Origin: Oscillospiraceae bacterium
Lineage (GTDB): Bacteria; Bacillota_A; Clostridia; Oscillospirales; Oscillospiraceae
Direction: 5' to 3'
NCBI GenBank assembly: GCA_017939025.1
Contig: JAGBAI010000126.1
Location: forward strand, 1-50,887
DNA: 50,887 nt
Numbering within the stretch: position 1 is the first letter of the stretch; every line of letters begins with the position of its first letter. Under the pieces are notes generated by a model. It saw nothing but the letters and a program-made list of their open reading frames with translations. It had not been told where the DNA came from and ran no database searches. This document shows, piece by piece, positions 40,361 through 49,017 of the stretch. The position numbers were made by a program, and so were the translations under genes.

Positions 40361-41218
40361 ATGGCAAATCCGAAAATTGGTCTGCAGCTGAGCACTGTAG
40401 CCCCTGTGATCCGGGAAATCGGTCTTTATGAGACACTGAAGCAGGTAGCAGAAATCGGCATCCACCATGTGGAAGTCAGCCAGGTTACCATGAACGAAGA
40501 AAACATTGCGCTGCTGCTGAAGGCAAAGAAAAACTTCGGCATCCAGGTCAGTGCTATGACGGCAATGCTGGCTCCGATGGGCAATCAGTACGATGCCTGG
40601 TTTGACAATCTGGAGCAAAATTTTGACAAGATCGTGGCAGACTGCAAGGCAGTTGGAGCAACTGCTGTCCGTATCGGTGCTACTTCTCCAGCAGCCTGCG
40701 GCAGCTACGAGGCAGCGGTTGCCTTTGCAGCGCAGACCGATGCCATGGGTAAAAAACTGAAAGAGTACGGCATTGATCTGTACTTCCATACACACCATTT
40801 TGAACTGGCTATGCACAATGGCAAGACTGTGCTGGATATTCTCAAGGATCACGGCGATAACTATGGCTTTGAACTGGACATTCACTGGATTCAGCGGGGC
40901 GGTTTCAATCCTGTCAAGGTTATTGAGAACTACGATGGCCGTGTCCGTCTGCTGCATCTGAAGGACTATCGTGTGAACGGTGCCAAGTATGCTCAGCTGG
41001 GCATGGGTGGCGACAGTCTGAATGCGATTGTAGAATTTGCAGAGGTTGGCGAAGGTTCCCTGCCCATTGCGGAGTGCATTGAAACAGGCATCCGCTGCGG
41101 TTGTGAGTTCTTCTTCATCGAGCAGGATAAGACATACGACCGCACGCCTCTGGAAGCTGTCAAAATCAGTTATGAGAATCTGTGTGCCATGGGTTATGCG
41201 GATATGTTCAAGGCATAA
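40361..41218 (+). CDS. Sugar-phosphate isomerase/epimerase-like TIM-barrel protein
   Basis: 285 aa. AP endonuclease 2/xylose isomerase-like barrel: EIGIHHVEVSQ, FHTHHFELAM, FELDIHWIQRGG (metal-binding Asp/His), RLLHLKDYR and EFFFIEQDKT, in the usual order for this superfamily. Metal-dependent sugar isomerase or epimerase; the substrate is unknown. AGGAGG precedes the ATG. It is the last gene of the sugar operon, which ends at the terminator 41313-41342. Confidence 0.83.
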   Translation: MANPKIGLQLSTVAPVIREIGLYETLKQVAEIGIHHVEVSQVTMNEENIALLLKAKKNFGIQVSAMTAMLAPMGNQYDAWFDNLEQNFDKIVADCKAVGATAVRIGATSPAACGSYEAAVAFAAQTDAMGKKLKEYGIDLYFHTHHFELAMHNGKTVLDILKDHGDNYGFELDIHWIQRGGFNPVKVIENYDGRVRLLHLKDYRVNGAKYAQLGMGGDSLNAIVEFAEVGEGSLPIAECIETGIRCGCEFFFIEQDKTYDRTPLEAVKISYENLCAMGYADMFKA

Positions 41219-41312
41219 TCAGAATGGAGGAATGGATCAACACAGCTGAGAGATCCGTTCAATGACCGGCTGCTGTTTTGGTATCCTCCCTAAAACTGTC
41301 CCTGAATAAATG

Positions 41313-41342
41313 AAATGCTCTGCCATGCCTGGCAGAGCATTT
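41313..41342 (+). terminator. Terminator of the sugar operon
   Basis: Perfect 12-bp stem AAATGCTCTGCC/GGCAGAGCATTT ending in TTTT. Confidence 0.85.
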
Positions 41343-41407
41343 TTGACTGGTACGGTTATTTCAGAGAAAATGTTGTCAGAAGTGTTGTCACCGGGCATGG
41401 GAAAAAG

Positions 41408-41434
41408 AAAAGCCGCTGCACAGCAACGGCTTTT
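41408..41434 (-). terminator. Terminator of guaA
   Basis: AAAAGCCG pairs with CGGCTTTT; on the minus strand TTCTTTTTC follows. Confidence 0.75.
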
Positions 41435-41446
41435 GGCTTTCTGTGA

Positions 41447-42448
41447 TTATTCCCACTCAATAGTGCCGATGGGCTTGGGGGTCAGGTCCAGCAGGACGCG
41501 GTTGATGCCTTCGACTTCGTGGGTGATGCGGTAGGTGATGTGATGCAGCAGGGCGTAGGGGATCTCTTCGATGGTGGCGGTCATGGCATCCTTGGTGTTG
41601 ACGGCGCGGATGATGGCGGGCCAGCCTTCGTAGCGGCTCTCGTCCTTGACACCGACGCTCTTGATGTCGGGCACGGCGATGAAGTACTGCCAGACCTTCT
41701 CGTTCAGACCGTTCTTCTCGAACTCTTCCCGGAGAATGGCATCGGCTTCACGCAGGGCGTGGAGACGGTCACGGGTGATGGCACCCAGGCAGCGGACACC
41801 CAGGCCGGGGCCGGGGAAGGGCTGACGGTAGACCATGCCATGGGGCAGGCCCAGAGCCTCGCCAACCACACGGACTTCGTCCTTGAACAGCAGCTTGATG
41901 GGCTCCACCAGCTCGAACTGCAGATCCTCAGGCAGACCGCCCACGTTGTGGTGAGACTTGACGGCCTTCTTGCCTTCGGCAGCCTTCATGGACTCCAGAA
42001 TGTCGGGGTAGATGGTACCCTGTGCCAGGAAGGAGATGCCCTCCAGCTTGCGGGCCTCTTCGGCGAAAACAGTGATAAATTCCTTGCCGATGATCTTACG
42101 CTTACGCTCGGGATCGGACACACCGGCCAGCAGGCCAAGGAAGTGATCGGTGGCATCCACGTAGATCAGGTTGGCATCCAGGCCTTCCTTGAACATACGG
42201 ATGACGCTTTCGGATTCATCCTTACGCATCAGGCCGTGGTTAACGTGGACACAGACCAGCTGCTTGCCGATAGCCTTGATCAGCAGAGCGGCGACGACGC
42301 TGGAATCAACACCGCCGGACAGGGCCAGCAGAACCTTCTTATCGCCCACCTGGGCGCGAACCTCAGCGATCTGCTCGTCGATGAACTTCTGTGCCAGCTC
42401 CAGGGTGGTGATGCGCTCCATGGACTCGGGACGTACATTGCTAGACAT
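41447..42448 (-). CDS. guaA: GMP synthase, ATP-pyrophosphatase subunit without amidotransferase domain
   Basis: 333 aa. The PP-loop ALSGGVDSSVV (about residues 42-52), HVNHGLMRKDE, SHHNVGGLPEDLQFELVEPI and the dimerisation end HITYRITHEVEGINRV...KPIGTIEWE are those of GuaA. Usual bacterial GuaA is about 510-525 aa because a class I glutamine amidotransferase domain precedes this part. Here that domain is absent and GGAGGG lies directly before the start at 42448, so it is not a truncation artefact. Archaea split the enzyme in this way. No amidotransferase gene is adjacent; it must be elsewhere, or free ammonia is used. Confidence 0.9.
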   Translation of the reverse strand: MSSNVRPESMERITTLELAQKFIDEQIAEVRAQVGDKKVLLALSGGVDSSVVAALLIKAIGKQLVCVHVNHGLMRKDESESVIRMFKEGLDANLIYVDATDHFLGLLAGVSDPERKRKIIGKEFITVFAEEARKLEGISFLAQGTIYPDILESMKAAEGKKAVKSHHNVGGLPEDLQFELVEPIKLLFKDEVRVVGEALGLPHGMVYRQPFPGPGLGVRCLGAITRDRLHALREADAILREEFEKNGLNEKVWQYFIAVPDIKSVGVKDESRYEGWPAIIRAVNTKDAMTATIEEIPYALLHHITYRITHEVEGINRVLLDLTPKPIGTIEWE

Positions 42449-42499
42449 AATGTTTACCCTCCAATTTAAAAGAAATGGGTTGGTTTGTTCGATGAAGTT

Positions 42500-42528
42500 A
42501 TTATAAACCTATTTTTTTTACAGCGCAA
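42500..42528 (-). promoter_or_regulatory. Promoter of guaA
   Basis: Minus strand TTGCGC (42528-42523), 17-nt spacer, TATAAT (42505-42500). No purine aptamer is visible in the leader. Confidence 0.7.
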
Positions 42529-42598
42529 GATTTTCTTGCATACAAGCTTAAATTTTGTCGATGTAACAACAACATGGGGCTTAAAGGACTGCTTTTTG

Positions 42599-42626
42599 TT
42601 GCAATTTGGCGGAGGTGTGGTATACT
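42599..42626 (+). promoter_or_regulatory. Promoter of the pfkB-type kinase operon
   Basis: TTGCAA (42599-42604), 16-nt spacer, TATACT (42621-42626) with extended TGG. Confidence 0.7.
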
Positions 42627-42659
42627 GGTTCCATAAAGGAACATAGGAGGAAAAGGAAT

Positions 42660-43592
42660 ATGGGTATTGTTGTCATCGGTGCGGTCTTTGTGGATGTGAA
42701 GGGGTATCCGGAAGCAAACTTTATCCCCACCGGCCGCAATGCGGGCCGGGTGGAGCGTGTTCACGGCGGCGTGGGCCGGAATGTGGCGGAGGACATTGCC
42801 AACTGTGAGCTGCGGCCTACCTTTATCAGCCTGGTGGACGAAAGCGGCGACGGTGTGGATGTGATCCGCAAGCTTCGCAATCATAAGGTCAACACCGACT
42901 ACATCTGGCAGACCCGGGACGGCATGGGCACCTGGCTGGCAGTGTTCGACAACGACGGTGATGTGGCTGCCTCCATTTCCAAACGGCCCAACCTGCTGCC
43001 CATTGCGGATATCCTGGACAAGCACGGCGATGAGATATTTGCCGGTGCCGACAGCGTCATTATCGAAATCGATATTGACAAGGAAATTGTCAAGCGGGTG
43101 TTCAGGCTGGCAAAGAAGCACGGGAAGAAGGTATTCTCCGTGGTAGGCAATATGAGCATCGCTCTGGAGCGGCGGGACTTCTTGAAAAGTATTGACTGTT
43201 TCGTCTGCAATATTCAGGAGGCGGGGCTGCTGTTCTTTGACGATTACTCCGGAAAGAGCGTCCAGGAGATGGTGGACATTCTCTCTGCCAAGGTCGTGGC
43301 GGCCCAGATCCCAAGCATGATCGTCACCATGGGCGGAGATGGCGCTGTCTATGCGGATATGCTGGGAGATAAGGGCTGGTGCCCAGCCCGGAAGGTGGAT
43401 GTGAAGGATACCACTGGTGCCGGCGATTCCTTCTGCGCCGGTGTGGCCATCGGCCTGACCTACGGAAAGACCCTGGGAGAAGCCTGTGAGATCGGCTCCA
43501 TGCTGGCGGCTTCCGTCATCGTCACCACAGAAAGCGTCTGTCCCCGGTTCCTGCCCAGAGAATTGGGGCTGGATATGGATGTTGAGGATTGA
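42660..43592 (+). CDS. PfkB-family carbohydrate kinase
   Basis: 310 aa. Ribokinase fold: the N-terminal VVIGAVFVDVKG strand, GGVGRNVAEDIA (sugar-site Gly motif) and DTTGAGDSFCAGVAIGL with the catalytic Asp. It phosphorylates a sugar or nucleoside; pseudouridine or ribose kinases are near relatives. The start at 42660 follows AGGAGG. One base separates it from the pyridoxal kinase gene, so they form an operon of two ribokinase-fold enzymes. Confidence 0.85.
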   Translation: MGIVVIGAVFVDVKGYPEANFIPTGRNAGRVERVHGGVGRNVAEDIANCELRPTFISLVDESGDGVDVIRKLRNHKVNTDYIWQTRDGMGTWLAVFDNDGDVAASISKRPNLLPIADILDKHGDEIFAGADSVIIEIDIDKEIVKRVFRLAKKHGKKVFSVVGNMSIALERRDFLKSIDCFVCNIQEAGLLFFDDYSGKSVQEMVDILSAKVVAAQIPSMIVTMGGDGAVYADMLGDKGWCPARKVDVKDTTGAGDSFCAGVAIGLTYGKTLGEACEIGSMLAASVIVTTESVCPRFLPRELGLDMDVED

Positions 43593-43593
43593 T

Positions 43594-44418
43594 ATGATAT
43601 ATAAACGAATTTTGACCATTCAGGATATCTCCTGCGTGGGTCAGTGTTCCATGACGGTGGCGCTGCCCATCCTGTCTGTCTGCGGCCATGAGACCTGTAT
43701 TTTGCCTACGGCGCTGCTGTCCACCCACACCGGCGGCTTCGGCAAACCGGAAGTGGTGCATTTTGATGGTGCGCTGGAGGGAATGTGGAGGCACTGGCAG
43801 GAAAATGACATCACCTTCGATGCCATTCTGGTGGGATATTTAGGCAGTGTCGGCGCGGTGGAAGCCGCAGGGGATATCATAGATCAGCTGCTGGCCCCTG
43901 GGGGCATCAGCATCGTGGATCCGGCCATGGCGGATCACGGAAAACGGTATTCCGGCCTCAGCGAAGCATATGCCGGGGCTATGGAGGCCCTGTGCCGCAG
44001 TGCGGATATCATCCTGCCCAACATCACGGAAGCTGCCATGATGGCAGGCCTGCCCTACCGGGAGGAACTGGACGAAGCCTATGTTTCCGATCTTCTGGCA
44101 AAGCTGAACCACCCGAAGGTGGTGCTGACGGGCGTTGGCTATGAACCGGGACACACCGGGGTGGCGGTAAAGGATGGGGAGACCATCCGGCACTACAGCC
44201 ACAGGAAAATCGGAAAAAGCTACCATGGCACCGGTGATATGTTCGCCGCCTGTTTTACGGGGGCACTGATGCAGGAAAAAAGCATGACCGATGCGGTGAA
44301 AATCGCGGCGGATTTTACCTGCAGGGCCATTGCCAATACGGCAGAAAACCCTGCCCACTGGTATGGCGTTAAATTTGAAACAGCATTGCCGGAATTGATC
44401 CGGATGCTGGGACTGTAA
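43594..44418 (+). CDS. Pyridoxal/pyridoxamine kinase
   Basis: 274 aa. PdxK/PdxY features: ILTIQDISCVGQCSMTVALP, LLSTHTGGF, the YLGSVGAVE segment, DPAMADHGKRY and the C-terminal YHGTGDMFAACFTGAL. It phosphorylates B6 vitamers to the coenzyme form. Start at 43594 with GAGG before it. Second gene of the PfkB-kinase operon, ending at a strong terminator. Confidence 0.87.
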   Translation: MIYKRILTIQDISCVGQCSMTVALPILSVCGHETCILPTALLSTHTGGFGKPEVVHFDGALEGMWRHWQENDITFDAILVGYLGSVGAVEAAGDIIDQLLAPGGISIVDPAMADHGKRYSGLSEAYAGAMEALCRSADIILPNITEAAMMAGLPYREELDEAYVSDLLAKLNHPKVVLTGVGYEPGHTGVAVKDGETIRHYSHRKIGKSYHGTGDMFAACFTGALMQEKSMTDAVKIAADFTCRAIANTAENPAHWYGVKFETALPELIRMLGL

Positions 44419-44426
44419 GCGGGAAA

Positions 44427-44450
44427 AGCGGCAGAGGAGACTCTGCCGCT
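44427..44450 (+). terminator. Terminator of the kinase operon
   Basis: AGCGGCAGAG-GAGA-CTCTGCCGCT, then AAAATTTTT. Confidence 0.85.
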
Positions 44451-44527
44451 AAAATTTTTCCTTTCCTCTTTCTTTTTTGGACACAATAGGGTATTATGGT
44501 AACAATTGCGGAAAGAGAGAGGAAACT

Positions 44528-45997
44528 ATGGAAGAGAAAAAGTCAAATAACCGGGGTGGGAGGCTTCGGCGGTGGCTGCTGTGGAGCGTACTGCTGTTGG
44601 CAGCTTTGGCCGGAGCTGCGTACGGTGTCATTTTCCACATCAACCAGTTTACCTTGCAGATTCACCTGCTGGGTCAGCCGGAGCTGCGGCTGGAATGCGG
44701 CGAAGAATATAAGGAGCCGGGGGCGGAGCTTTGGCTGTACGGCAGCCTTTTCTGGCAGGAGGGTATACAGCTGGAAGAACCACAGATCCAGATCAGCGGC
44801 ACCGTGGAGGGAAAGACTCTGGGCCGGCAGGAGCTGGTATACCGGGCTGAGCTTTATCAATTGTCAGCGGAAGCCAGCCGGAGCATCCATGTGCTGGATA
44901 CCAAACCGCCGGTGCTGGTGCTGAAGGATATGGAAGCGGAATATATTCCCGGGGAACCCTTCCGGGAGCCGGGCTATGAGGCTGTGGACAACCACGATGG
45001 GGATGTGACCGGCCGGGTGATCCGGACGGAGGAGACGGGGCAGATTCTCTATGCGGTGACAGACCTGTCCGGAAATCCCACGGTGGTAAAGCGGCCCGTC
45101 CCGGGCTTCGATCCCCAGCCGCCGGTGATCACCCTGGAGGGTGGGGAGGATTACCGGATCCGGGTAGGCACCGTCTATTCTGAGCCGGGCTACAGCGCCT
45201 CTGACAATCTGGACGGAGATCTGACGGAATTTGTCACAGTGGAAGGGGAGGCAGACTGGCTGGTTCCCGGGGAATATCCCATCACGTACACCGTTTCTGA
45301 CAGCGGCGGCAATGAGACGGTTCTGACCCGCAAGGTCACCGTTGAGGCGGCACAGCGGCCGGATACGGAATATCCCAAAGGTAAGACTATCTATCTGACC
45401 TTTGACGACGGCCCCGGCATCCATACGCCCCAGCTGCTGGATGTGCTGGATGCTTACGGCGCCAAGGCTACCTTTTTCGTGGTGGATTCCGGGTATGATC
45501 ACTTGATGAAGGAAATCGTCCGCCGGGGCCACAGCATCGGCATCCATTCCGTCAGCCATAAGTATGAGGAGATCTATGCCAGCCCGGAGGCGTTCTTTGC
45601 AGACCTGTATGGGATGCGGGAGATCATCTACGAAAATACCGGTGTCCGTACCACCCTGATGCGGTTCCCCGGTGGAAGCTCCAATGCCATCAGCCGCCGC
45701 TACTGCCAGGGCATCATGTCCACCCTGACTGAAGCGGTGCAGGATGCGGGCTTCCAGTATTTTGACTGGAACGTATCCTCCGGCGATGCCGGTGAGACCA
45801 CCAAGACGGATAAAGTGTATGAATTCGTCACCGACGGCGTACAGCAGCACCGGGTGTCCATCGTGCTGCAGCACGACATCCATTACTACAGCGTGGCGGC
45901 GGTGGAGAAGATCCTGCAATGGGGAAGGCGCAACGGTTACCAGTTTCTGGCCCTGACAGAAAGCAGTCCCGGGTTCCATCAGAATGTTCTGAACTGA
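44528..45997 (+). CDS. Membrane-anchored polysaccharide deacetylase with Ig-like domains
   Basis: 489 aa. A basic start and TM helix (about residues 15-36) anchor the protein outside the cell. Three DUF5011-type Ig-like domains follow (markers EEYKEPGAE, then PGYEAVDNHDGDVTGRV, then PGYSASDNLDGDLTEFV, to about 285). The NodB deacetylase domain has TFDDGP, HSVSH (metal His pair), RFPGGSSN, DWNVSSGDA and VLQHDIH. It should remove N-acetyl groups from peptidoglycan or a surface glycan and may affect lysozyme resistance. GAGAGGAAA precedes the ATG at 44528; 44477 is a possible earlier start. Confidence 0.87.
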   Translation: MEEKKSNNRGGRLRRWLLWSVLLLAALAGAAYGVIFHINQFTLQIHLLGQPELRLECGEEYKEPGAELWLYGSLFWQEGIQLEEPQIQISGTVEGKTLGRQELVYRAELYQLSAEASRSIHVLDTKPPVLVLKDMEAEYIPGEPFREPGYEAVDNHDGDVTGRVIRTEETGQILYAVTDLSGNPTVVKRPVPGFDPQPPVITLEGGEDYRIRVGTVYSEPGYSASDNLDGDLTEFVTVEGEADWLVPGEYPITYTVSDSGGNETVLTRKVTVEAAQRPDTEYPKGKTIYLTFDDGPGIHTPQLLDVLDAYGAKATFFVVDSGYDHLMKEIVRRGHSIGIHSVSHKYEEIYASPEAFFADLYGMREIIYENTGVRTTLMRFPGGSSNAISRRYCQGIMSTLTEAVQDAGFQYFDWNVSSGDAGETTKTDKVYEFVTDGVQQHRVSIVLQHDIHYYSVAAVEKILQWGRRNGYQFLALTESSPGFHQNVLN

Positions 45998-46001
45998 CAG
46001 C

Positions 46002-46034
46002 AAAGCAGCATCCGGCAAAACCGGATGCTGCTTT
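46002..46034 (+). terminator. Terminator of the deacetylase gene
   Basis: AAAGCAGCATCCGG/CCGGATGCTGCTTT, loop CAAAA, followed by T. Confidence 0.85.
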
Positions 46035-46056
46035 TCGGAAAAAGTTTGTTTTTTCC

Positions 46057-46085
46057 TTGACAGACGGCAAGTTATCCGATAGAAT
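46057..46085 (+). promoter_or_regulatory. Promoter of the tRNA-Arg/prfB transcript
   Basis: Perfect TTGACA (46057-46062), 17-nt spacer, TAGAAT (46080-46085). Confidence 0.8.
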
Positions 46086-46110
46086 AGATAGGCATAAATT
46101 GGGTATGTAT

Positions 46111-46187
46111 GCCTCCGTAGCTCACCAGGATAGAGCGTGCGCCTCCTAAGCGCAAGGTAGTGAGTTCGAGTCTCGCCGGGGGTGCCA
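46111..46187 (+). tRNA. tRNA-Arg (anticodon CCT)
   Basis: 77 nt including the encoded CCA. Acceptor GCCTCCG pairs with CGGGGGT (with G-T wobbles), D stem GCTC/GAGC, anticodon stem TGCGC/GCGCA with loop CTCCTAA (anticodon CCT, reads AGG), T arm GTGAG-TTCGAGT-CTCGC. Discriminator G. It shares a promoter with prfB, 71 nt downstream. Confidence 0.93.
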
Positions 46188-46258
46188 TAGGGGGCGGTGA
46201 CCCAAGATGTGGGTTGCCGCCGTTTTCTTTGCAAATTTTACGAAATGAGAGTTTTGTT

Positions 46259-47383
46259 ATGAATATTGAATTTGATTCTTACAAGCAGAAACTGAATGAC
46301 TGCCGTCCTGCGCTGGAGGGTCTGGCGGATTCTCTGAACCTGGTGGGTCTGAAAAATGAGCTGGAGCGGCTCCATGCCATGCAGGAGGCTCCCGGCTTCT
46401 GGGATGATCCTGACAAGAGCCAGAAGATCGTGGTCAAGACCAAGCAGGCCGAGACCAAGGTGGAGCGTTATGAAAAAATGCTGGCTGCATGGGATGACTT
46501 AATGACCATCTGCGAAATGGCAGCAGAGGAAGATGACGATTCCATGCTGGAAGAACTGAAGGAGGGCTTCGAGACCCTGACTTCTGACATGGAGGCCTGC
46601 CGTCTGCAGACCCTGCTCAACGGCAAGTACGACAAGAACAATGCCATCATGAGCTTCCAGGCCGGAGCCGGCGGTACTGAGGCCCAGGACTGGTGCCAGA
46701 TGCTCTACCGCATGTACACCCGCTGGGCTGAGCGCCACGGCTTTGAATACAAGCTGCTGGACTACCAGGAAGGCGACGAAGCCGGCCTGAAATCCGCCTC
46801 CATTATGGTGGAGGGTGAGAACGCCTACGGCTTTCTGAAGGGTGAGAACGGTGTCCACCGTCTGGTTCGTGTGTCTCCTTTCGATGCCAATGCCCGCCGC
46901 CAGACTTCCTTCTCCGCCATCGAAGTTATCCCTGAAATTGAAGATGAGTCCGAGGACTTTGAGATCCGTCCCGAGGACTACGAAATGCAGGTCTACCGTT
47001 CCTCCGGTGCCGGCGGCCAGAAGGTCAACAAGACCTCTTCCGCTGTCCGTCTGATCCACAAATCCGGTATCGTGGTCTCCTGCCAGACCGAGCGCAGCCA
47101 GTTCCAGAACAAGGAAACCTGCTTGCGTATGCTCCGTTCCAAGCTGGTGGAGATCCGGGAGCGTGAGCACCTGGCCAACATTGCCGACATCAAGGGTGTC
47201 CAGCAGAAGATCGAATGGGGCAGCCAGATCCGCAACTACGTCTTTATGCCCTATACCCTGGTGAAGGATACCCGCACCGGCTGCGAGACTTCCAACGTTA
47301 ACGGTGTCATGGACGGCAATCTGGATCCCTTCATTGAGAGCTACCTGAACTGCCTGGCCACCGGCAACTGGGTGCAGAAGTAA
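46259..47383 (+). CDS. prfB: Peptide chain release factor 2
   Basis: 374 aa. It carries SPF (stop-codon reading tripeptide, in VSPFDANARRQTSF) and GGQ (peptidyl-tRNA hydrolysis, in SSGAGGQKVNKTSSAVRL). RF2 terminates at UGA and UAA. The frame is continuous from the ATG at 46259; the programmed CTTTGA frameshift near codon 25 used by many bacteria is not present. The ribosome site is weak (GAGAG). It is cotranscribed with the tRNA. Antitermination or processing at the tRNA 3' end may set its level. Confidence 0.95.
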   Translation: MNIEFDSYKQKLNDCRPALEGLADSLNLVGLKNELERLHAMQEAPGFWDDPDKSQKIVVKTKQAETKVERYEKMLAAWDDLMTICEMAAEEDDDSMLEELKEGFETLTSDMEACRLQTLLNGKYDKNNAIMSFQAGAGGTEAQDWCQMLYRMYTRWAERHGFEYKLLDYQEGDEAGLKSASIMVEGENAYGFLKGENGVHRLVRVSPFDANARRQTSFSAIEVIPEIEDESEDFEIRPEDYEMQVYRSSGAGGQKVNKTSSAVRLIHKSGIVVSCQTERSQFQNKETCLRMLRSKLVEIREREHLANIADIKGVQQKIEWGSQIRNYVFMPYTLVKDTRTGCETSNVNGVMDGNLDPFIESYLNCLATGNWVQK

Positions 47384-47404
47384 GAAAAAAGCCAAATTTG
47401 GCAC

Positions 47405-47433
47405 TTGATATTTGAAAATAATCGTGCTATACT
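47405..47433 (+). promoter_or_regulatory. Promoter of secG
   Basis: TTGATA (47405-47410), 17-nt spacer, TATACT (47428-47433) with extended TGC. Confidence 0.8.
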
Positions 47434-47520
47434 GTATGAGTTATTGTGAGACTCGTATAGGTATTGCGGGTCATTTACCATTCGTTATCCGCGAATGAAA
47501 GCGGAGGGAGGTTACTGAAA

Positions 47521-47757
47521 ATGGGTGTTGTTGAAACGATTCTGATCGTTCTGGAGGCAATCTGCTCCGTTGCGCTGATCGCTGTTGTTCTGCTGCAGTC
47601 CGGCAAGGAGGCTGGCCTGTCCGGTGCACTGTCCGGTTCTTCCGATTCTTACATGAGCAAGAACAAGAAGGGCAATCTGGATGCTATGCTGGCTTCTTCC
47701 ACCAAGTGGATCGCCATCGCTTGGGTTCTGCTGACTCTGTCTCTGAGCCTGGTGTAA
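47521..47757 (+). CDS. secG: Preprotein translocase subunit SecG
   Basis: 78 aa, two TM helices (about 5-24 and 58-77) joined by a Gly/Ser-rich loop (SGALSGSSDSYMSKNKKG), with the family VVLLQSGKEAGLSGA. It is the small accessory subunit of the SecYEG channel. GGAGGG precedes the ATG at 47521. Single gene with its own promoter and terminator. Confidence 0.93.
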   Translation: MGVVETILIVLEAICSVALIAVVLLQSGKEAGLSGALSGSSDSYMSKNKKGNLDAMLASSTKWIAIAWVLLTLSLSLV

Positions 47758-48200
47758 TTTAAAATCAGACAAAAGCTGCGGCTGCGCCGCAGCTTTCATA
47801 CTGTAGAGAAAGCTTCGCAGAATTTTTTGCGTAAGCAAAAAACAAATTCAGAACATTTTGCGTCAGGGCGTGTACCTGACGCAAAATACATCTCAGGCTG
47901 CAAGTGTGGAATTTATTCGCCAAAGAAAGGGGACCCCATAAAGTGGGAACGCGCTTTATGGGGAGAGGAGAAGCCCAGATACGGGCGTAGTTTCCCGCAT
48001 GCGGGAAACGAAGCATTGTATCCGGTGCATCGACGAAATGCGCGCAGCAGACTGTATAAATTTGGCGGAAAGCCCCGAAGGGGATTTTCGACATGCTGAA
48101 AAGCTGCGGCTGTGCCGCAGCTTTTTTGTTTGCCTTTTCCGGTTGCAATGAGATGATCGGATGTGATACAATATGGCAAACCATAGAAGGGAAGAAAACT
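47758..48200. repeat. Non-coding spacer: repeat element between twin terminators
   Basis: Two almost identical hairpins, AAAGCTGCGGC-TG(C/T)-GCCGCAGCTTT, stand at 47772-47796 and 48100-48124. Between them are many perfect palindromes: TTTTGCGTCAGG...CCTGACGCAAAA (about 47855-47886), CCCCATAAAG...CTTTATGGGG (about 47934-47962), GTTTCCCGCATGCGGGAAAC (47991-48010) and GCCCCGAAGGGG (about 48072-48083); CGCCAAA (about 47919) and TTTGGCG (about 48061) are inverted over the interior. It looks like a composite mobile repeat or structured RNA. No gene. Confidence 0.55.
48143..48172 (+). promoter_or_regulatory. Promoter of the PHP phosphatase gene
   Basis: TTGCAA (48143-48148), 18-nt spacer, TACAAT (48167-48172) with extended TGA. 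Confidence 0.65.
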
Positions 48201-48911
48201 ATGAAGCCTTTTGTTGCGGATGTGCATATGCACTCCATTATGAGCGGCCATGCCTTCGGCACCGTCCGGGAGCTGGCCTTTGAAGCGGCACAGCGGAAGC
48301 TGCAGCTGATCGGTGTTACTGAGCACGGCCCCGGAATCCCGGGTACCTGTGATCCGATTTTGTTCCGGAATTTTATCGATGCCCCCAGAATTCTCTATGG
48401 CGTGGAAATGCTCTACGGCAGTGAGACCAATGTGCTGAATAACGGTGAGGTGGATCTGGATCAGCGGCATCTGAACTGCCTGGATTATGCCATTGCGGGT
48501 ATCCACGGCCTGTGCTATGAGGATGTGGGCGTGGTAAAGAATACCGACAATGTGATCTCCTGCATGAAAAATCCCAAGGTCAAATTCATCTCTCACCCCG
48601 ATTCCGATACTTATCCCGTGGACTATAAGGCACTGGTGGAGGGAGCGAAGCAGTATAATACCGCTCTGGAAGTGAATAACAGCTCCCTGCGCAAGCCCAA
48701 GCTCCGTCCCGGCTGTGTGGGAAATTATGAAAAAATGCTGCCATTGTGCATGGAATATGGTGTGCCCATCATCGTCAACACCGATTCCCACGATCCCAGC
48801 CAGGTTGGCGATTTTACCCTGGCCCGGGCCATGCTGGAACGGCTCAGCTTTGACGAAAATCTGATTCTTAATAATGATCTGGAAAAGCTGAAGGCGTTCC
48901 TGTTAGACTGA
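48201..48911 (+). CDS. PHP-domain phosphatase (YcdX type)
   Basis: 236 aa. PHP metal motifs: DVHMHSIMSGHAF at the N-terminus, GVTEHGPG (about residue 38), GVEMLYG, AIAGIHG, FISHPDSD and the final NTDSHDP. These line a trinuclear metal site for phosphoester hydrolysis. The substrate is unknown (nucleotide or sugar phosphate). AGAAGGGAAG lies before the ATG at 48201. A small hairpin (GCCGAT-GTGGGT-ATCGGC, about 48920-48937) follows the gene. Confidence 0.85.
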   Translation: MKPFVADVHMHSIMSGHAFGTVRELAFEAAQRKLQLIGVTEHGPGIPGTCDPILFRNFIDAPRILYGVEMLYGSETNVLNNGEVDLDQRHLNCLDYAIAGIHGLCYEDVGVVKNTDNVISCMKNPKVKFISHPDSDTYPVDYKALVEGAKQYNTALEVNNSSLRKPKLRPGCVGNYEKMLPLCMEYGVPIIVNTDSHDPSQVGDFTLARAMLERLSFDENLILNNDLEKLKAFLLD

Positions 48912-48958
48912 GGGTAAGGGCCGATGTGGGTATCGGCCCCTACAGGTGCAGATAGAGG

Positions 48959-48987
48959 TAGATTTTTCCAGGTATCTGTGATAGAAT
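48959..48987 (+). promoter_or_regulatory. Promoter of pepD
   Basis: Extended -10 TGA-TAGAAT (48979-48987) with a weak -35 TAGATT (48959-48964). TAAGGAG stands before the start. Confidence 0.5.
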
Positions 48988-49017
48988 AATGGCATACTAA
49001 TGTAAGGAGCGATTGCT

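Noticed and set aside
42449..42660. Purine riboswitch in front of guaA
   Set aside because: The leader has a normal promoter but no conserved purine aptamer loops.
44477..44482. Fifth copy of the shared box near TTGGACACAATAGG before the deacetylase
   Set aside because: The TTGGGACACT arm is imperfect and no TGTCC follows at 10-11 nt.
46259..46400. Programmed +1 frameshift in prfB
   Set aside because: The frame is continuous and no CTTTGA slip site is present near codon 25.
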